In this document: in pieces, positions 61,229-64,000 of the stretch
Numbering within the stretch: the first letter of the stretch is position 1
Layout: the number at the start of each line of letters is the position of its first letter
NCBI GenBank assembly: GCA_009363875.1
Contig: CM018698.1
Span: forward strand, 61,053,439-61,117,438
Reading direction: 5' to 3'
Length of the DNA: 64,000 nt
From: Mikania micrantha
Lineage: Eukaryota > Streptophyta > Magnoliopsida > Asterales > Asteraceae
Made by a program: the position numbers and the translations under genes
The notes under the pieces: model-generated
Told to the model about the DNA's origin: nothing
Databases searched by the model: none
What the model saw: only the letters and a program-made list of their open reading frames with translations

Positions 61229-64000
61229 AAATGTGAAGTGAACCGAGTGTCACGATCAGACACAATAGTAACCGGTACTCCATGTCGAGAAACCACCTCC
61301 TTAACATAAATTTCAGCCATTTTCTTGGAAGAATATGTCTCCTTGATCGGTATAAAGTGAGCACTCTTTGATAGCCGATCTACGATGACCCATATAGTAT
61401 CATAACCGTTCCTAGTCTTAGGAAGCTTTGTGATTAGGTCCATCGTAATATGCTCCCATTTCCACATCGGAATCTCCAAAGGTTGCAATTTTCCATACGG
61501 CTTTTGATGCTCCGCCTTGACTTGAGCACAAGTCAAGCATTTTTCAACATACTTAACAATATCTCGTTTCATCCCCGGCCACCAATAGTTAACCCGCAAG
61601 TCACGATACATCTTCGTGCCTCCCGGGTGAATCGAATATCTCGATTTATGGGATTCCTCCAATAAAGCCGTCTTTAAAGGACAAGTGGGAGGTATCCACA
61701 CCCGACCCCACCTTGTCTTTAAACCCCGACTATCCTCATCCAATTGATGAGCTAACCCCTTAATTCTATCACGTTTCCAATTCTCCTCCTTTAAAGCTTC
61801 TGTTTGAGCAGCTTTAATTTGATTCACCAGATCCGAAGTTACCACAATTTTCATTGCCTTTACCCGAATAGGTGAAGGTTCCTCCTTTCTACTCAAAGCA
61901 TCCGCCACTACGTTTGCTTTCCCCGGATGATAGAGAATTTCGCAGTCGTAGTCCTTGAGTAACTCCATCCAACGTCTCTGCCTCATATTCAATTCCTTCT
62001 GTGTGAAGAAATACTTTAAACTCTTGTGGTCGGTATAAATAGTACATTTCACCCCATAAAGATAATGACGCCATATCTTTAATGCAAAAATAACCGCCGC
62101 AAGCTCCAAATCATTTACGGGATAGTTAATCTCATGAATCTTCAACTGACGTGAAGCATAAGCAATAACTTTCCCTCTTTGCATGAGAACACACCCAAGA
62201 CCAACATATGAAGCATCGGAATAGACCACAAGATCATCGGGTCCATCCGGTAAAGTTAACACCGGTGCTTGTGTTAGTCTTGTCTTCAACTCCTGAAACG
62301 CCTTTTCTTGTTCATCACCCCACACAAACTTAGTGTCCTTCCTTGTAAGCTTAGTCAAAGATGAAGCAATCTTGGCAAAGTCTTGAATAAACCTCCTGTA
62401 ATAACCGGCTAAACCAAGAAAACTTCTAACCTCGGTTGGAGTCTTGGGTGGACTCCATTTCATAACCGCCTGAATTTTGGAAGGATCGACATGTATACCA
62501 TTAGCATTCACCACATGCCCCAAGAATTGGACTTCACGTAACCAAAAGTCACATTTTGAAAATTTGGCATACAATTTCTCCTTACGAAGCGTTTCAAGAA
62601 CTTCACGCAAATGGCAAGCGTGATCAGCTTCGTTCTTGGAATAGATAAGTATGTCATCAATAAACACAATGACTGACCTATCTAACATAGGACGACAAAC
62701 CCGATTCATCAAGTCCATGAACGCCGCCGGTGCGTTAGTTAACCCAAAGGACATCACAAGAAACTCATAATGCCCATACCTCGTACGAAAAGCCGTCTTT
62801 GGAATGTCTTCCTCTCTAACCTTCAACTGATGGTATCCCGATCGAAGGTCGATCTTAGAAAACCATGAAGCACCTTGTAATTGGTCAAAGAGGTCGTCAA
62901 TCCTAGGTAATGGATACATATTCTTCACCGTGACCTTGTTCAACTCCCGATAATCTATACACATTCTGAAGCTCCCATCTTTCTTCTTGACAAATAACAC
63001 CGGTGCACCCCAAGGTGAGATGCTCGGACGAATAAAACCCATGTCAAGAAGTTCTTGCAACTGATTCATCATCTCTTGCAATTCAGATGGCGCCAACCGG
63101 TATGGAGCCTTAGCAATGGGTTTAGCCCCGGGCACCAAATCAATTCGGAACTCCACATCCCTTTCGGGAGGTAATCCCGGTAGTTCATCTGGAAAGACAT
63201 CTGTAAAATCTCGCACAATAGGAATGTCTTCAATCATCTTCACTCCCTTCTCCAAATCCACCACATAAGCAAGGAATGATCGTCCCCCATTGTTCAAATA
63301 CTTCATAGCTTCAAGTAAAGAACATAAGATCATACCACCACGTTTCTCCCCACGAATACACACCTCATGTCCACTAGGAGACATCAATTGAATAATCTTA
63401 TGTTTGCACACAATGTTGGCCCCATGAGCCGAAAGCCAATCCATCCCAACCACCGCATCGAACTCCCCCAATACCATAGGTATTAAATCAATATCGAAAT
63501 CCTCCCCATCGATGGTTAATTTACATTTTCGATAGACATCACATACTAGAAAGCATTTAGAATCCGCTATTTCTATTTCTAAAGGCACCGACAATTTCTC
63601 AACTACAAAAGAAGAGTGTTGTATAAAATTCGTAGACACAAATGATCTACTAGCCCCCGAATCAAATAAAATATAAGCAGGCAAGGTATTGATGAAGAAA
63701 GTACCTGTCACCACATCAGGTGTGACTTTGGCTTCCTCCGCAGTGATTTGAAAGGCCCTACCCTTGGGTTTGGGTACCTCCACCTTCTTCCCACTTCCTT
63801 GCCCCTTAAAAGATCGATTTTCCCCTCCACCAACTCCAGCCCCTTTTAGTTCTGGACACTCACTCCGAATATGCCCCGGTTTGTAGCAATTATAACATAA
63901 ATTCAACGGGCTCGAGCATTGATTAGCAAGATGACCTTGCTTCCCACACTTATAGCAAGATAAGGGTCGTACCGAACAATCACCCATGTGGTCTTTCCCA
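61186..64000 (-). CDS. gypsy 4 gag zinc knuckles, protease, RT, RNase H, integrase (runs off the edge)
   Basis: Open for 933 residues from 63987 and continuing upstream past the window edge. Order: two zinc knuckles, CYKCGKQGHLANQC and CYNCYKPGHIRSEC; protease ILFDSGASRSFVS; RT with WGAPVLFVKKKDGSFRMCID, FSKIDLRSGYHQLKV, catalytic FIDDILIYSKNEADH, RSFLGLAGYYRRFIQDF; RNase H with VYSDASYVGLGCVLMQRGKV and TDHKSLKYFFTQKELNMRQR; KANVVADALSRKEEP; integrase zinc finger HPGGTKMYRDLRVNYWWPGM and core MDLITKLPKTRNGYDTIWVI, IVSDRDTRFTSHFWK. All catalytic motifs are intact. The long LTR and chromodomain point to a Tekay/Del-type chromovirus. The frame ends at a one-base deletion near 61200. Confidence 0.92.
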   Translation of the reverse strand, partial: GKDHMGDCSVRPLSCYKCGKQGHLANQCSSPLNLCYNCYKPGHIRSECPELKGAGVGGGENRSFKGQGSGKKVEVPKPKGRAFQITAEEAKVTPDVVTGTFFINTLPAYILFDSGASRSFVSTNFIQHSSFVVEKLSVPLEIEIADSKCFLVCDVYRKCKLTIDGEDFDIDLIPMVLGEFDAVVGMDWLSAHGANIVCKHKIIQLMSPSGHEVCIRGEKRGGMILCSLLEAMKYLNNGGRSFLAYVVDLEKGVKMIEDIPIVRDFTDVFPDELPGLPPERDVEFRIDLVPGAKPIAKAPYRLAPSELQEMMNQLQELLDMGFIRPSISPWGAPVLFVKKKDGSFRMCIDYRELNKVTVKNMYPLPRIDDLFDQLQGASWFSKIDLRSGYHQLKVREEDIPKTAFRTRYGHYEFLVMSFGLTNAPAAFMDLMNRVCRPMLDRSVIVFIDDILIYSKNEADHACHLREVLETLRKEKLYAKFSKCDFWLREVQFLGHVVNANGIHVDPSKIQAVMKWSPPKTPTEVRSFLGLAGYYRRFIQDFAKIASSLTKLTRKDTKFVWGDEQEKAFQELKTRLTQAPVLTLPDGPDDLVVYSDASYVGLGCVLMQRGKVIAYASRQLKIHEINYPVNDLELAAVIFALKIWRHYLYGVKCTIYTDHKSLKYFFTQKELNMRQRRWMELLKDYDCEILYHPGKANVVADALSRKEEPSPIRVKAMKIVVTSDLVNQIKAAQTEALKEENWKRDRIKGLAHQLDEDSRGLKTRWGRVWIPPTCPLKTALLEESHKSRYSIHPGGTKMYRDLRVNYWWPGMKRDIVKYVEKCLTCAQVKAEHQKPYGKLQPLEIPMWKWEHITMDLITKLPKTRNGYDTIWVIVDRLSKSAHFIPIKETYSSKKMAEIYVKEVVSRHGVPVTIVSDRDTRFTSHFWKNFQEEFVRDYC

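Overview
The window is eukaryotic nuclear DNA from a flowering plant. It has plant-type spliced genes, long AT-rich introns, chromovirus and Copia retrotransposons, a tRNA-derived SINE, and fragments of plastid genome (rrn23, ycf2, atpA, ycf3, ndhA). Repeat style (long LTRs starting TGTCACACCCC or TGTAACATCCC, short-LTR Copia) reminds me of Asteraceae, but that is only an impression; no species is claimed.

Three host genes can be read. (1) 556-1688, minus: the first four exons of a WVD2-like 7 / TPX2-family microtubule protein; the rest presumably lies left of the window, beyond a decayed gypsy fragment. (2) 3645-26702, plus: a gene for a coiled-coil protein of about 420 residues with 14 small exons. 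Its introns 3 and 4 are swollen to 10.8 kb and 9.5 kb by nested transposons. It has one AT-AC (U12-type) intron, three apparent GC-AG introns, and a one-base frameshift in exon 3. (3) 51216-53688, plus: a complete 14-exon TTC38-like TPR-superfamily gene encoding 463 residues.

Layout. 0-2 kb: gypsy scrap and the WVD2-like gene. 2.1-2.4 kb: SINE copy 1. 3.6-4.1 kb: coiled-coil exons 1-3. 4.28-14.84 kb: a Copia wreck (Copia A) carrying a 3.2 kb hAT transposon, a hAT-type MITE, a young Copia with 114-bp LTRs, and a 5'-truncated RTE LINE. 14.9 kb: exon 4. 15.3-22.3 kb: a minus-strand chromodomain gypsy carrying a composite plastid insertion and a PIF/Harbinger-like element. 22.3-24.2 kb: a Copia wreck. 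24.5-26.7 kb: exons 5-14. 27.5-33.4 kb: a plus-strand Copia with a 1.3 kb deletion-derivative Copia nested inside it. 33.5-38.4 kb: a plus-strand chromodomain gypsy with 200-bp LTRs. 38.4-49 kb: gene-free repeats, including a probable 3.6 kb solo LTR, a 137-bp MITE and a gypsy LTR with gag start. 49.7-50.7 kb: a TIR element with SINE copy 2 inside it. 51.2-53.7 kb: the TTC38-like gene. 56.2-56.8 kb: a second plastid insertion. 57.2-58.1 kb: Copia fragment. 58.1-64 kb: the 2.2 kb 3' LTR and pol of a minus-strand chromodomain gypsy that runs off the right edge.

The order of insertions can be read from target-site duplications, which were found for the hAT (8 bp), one hAT MITE (8 bp), three Copia elements (5 bp), the LINE (11 bp), two PIF-like elements (TTA), both SINE copies (16 and 19 bp) and the TIR element (6 bp). 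No CRISPR, operon or other prokaryotic feature was seen. The strongest candidates for a second look are the AT-AC intron, the two-copy SINE family, and the related Copia elements whose LTRs start TATTAG instead of TG.
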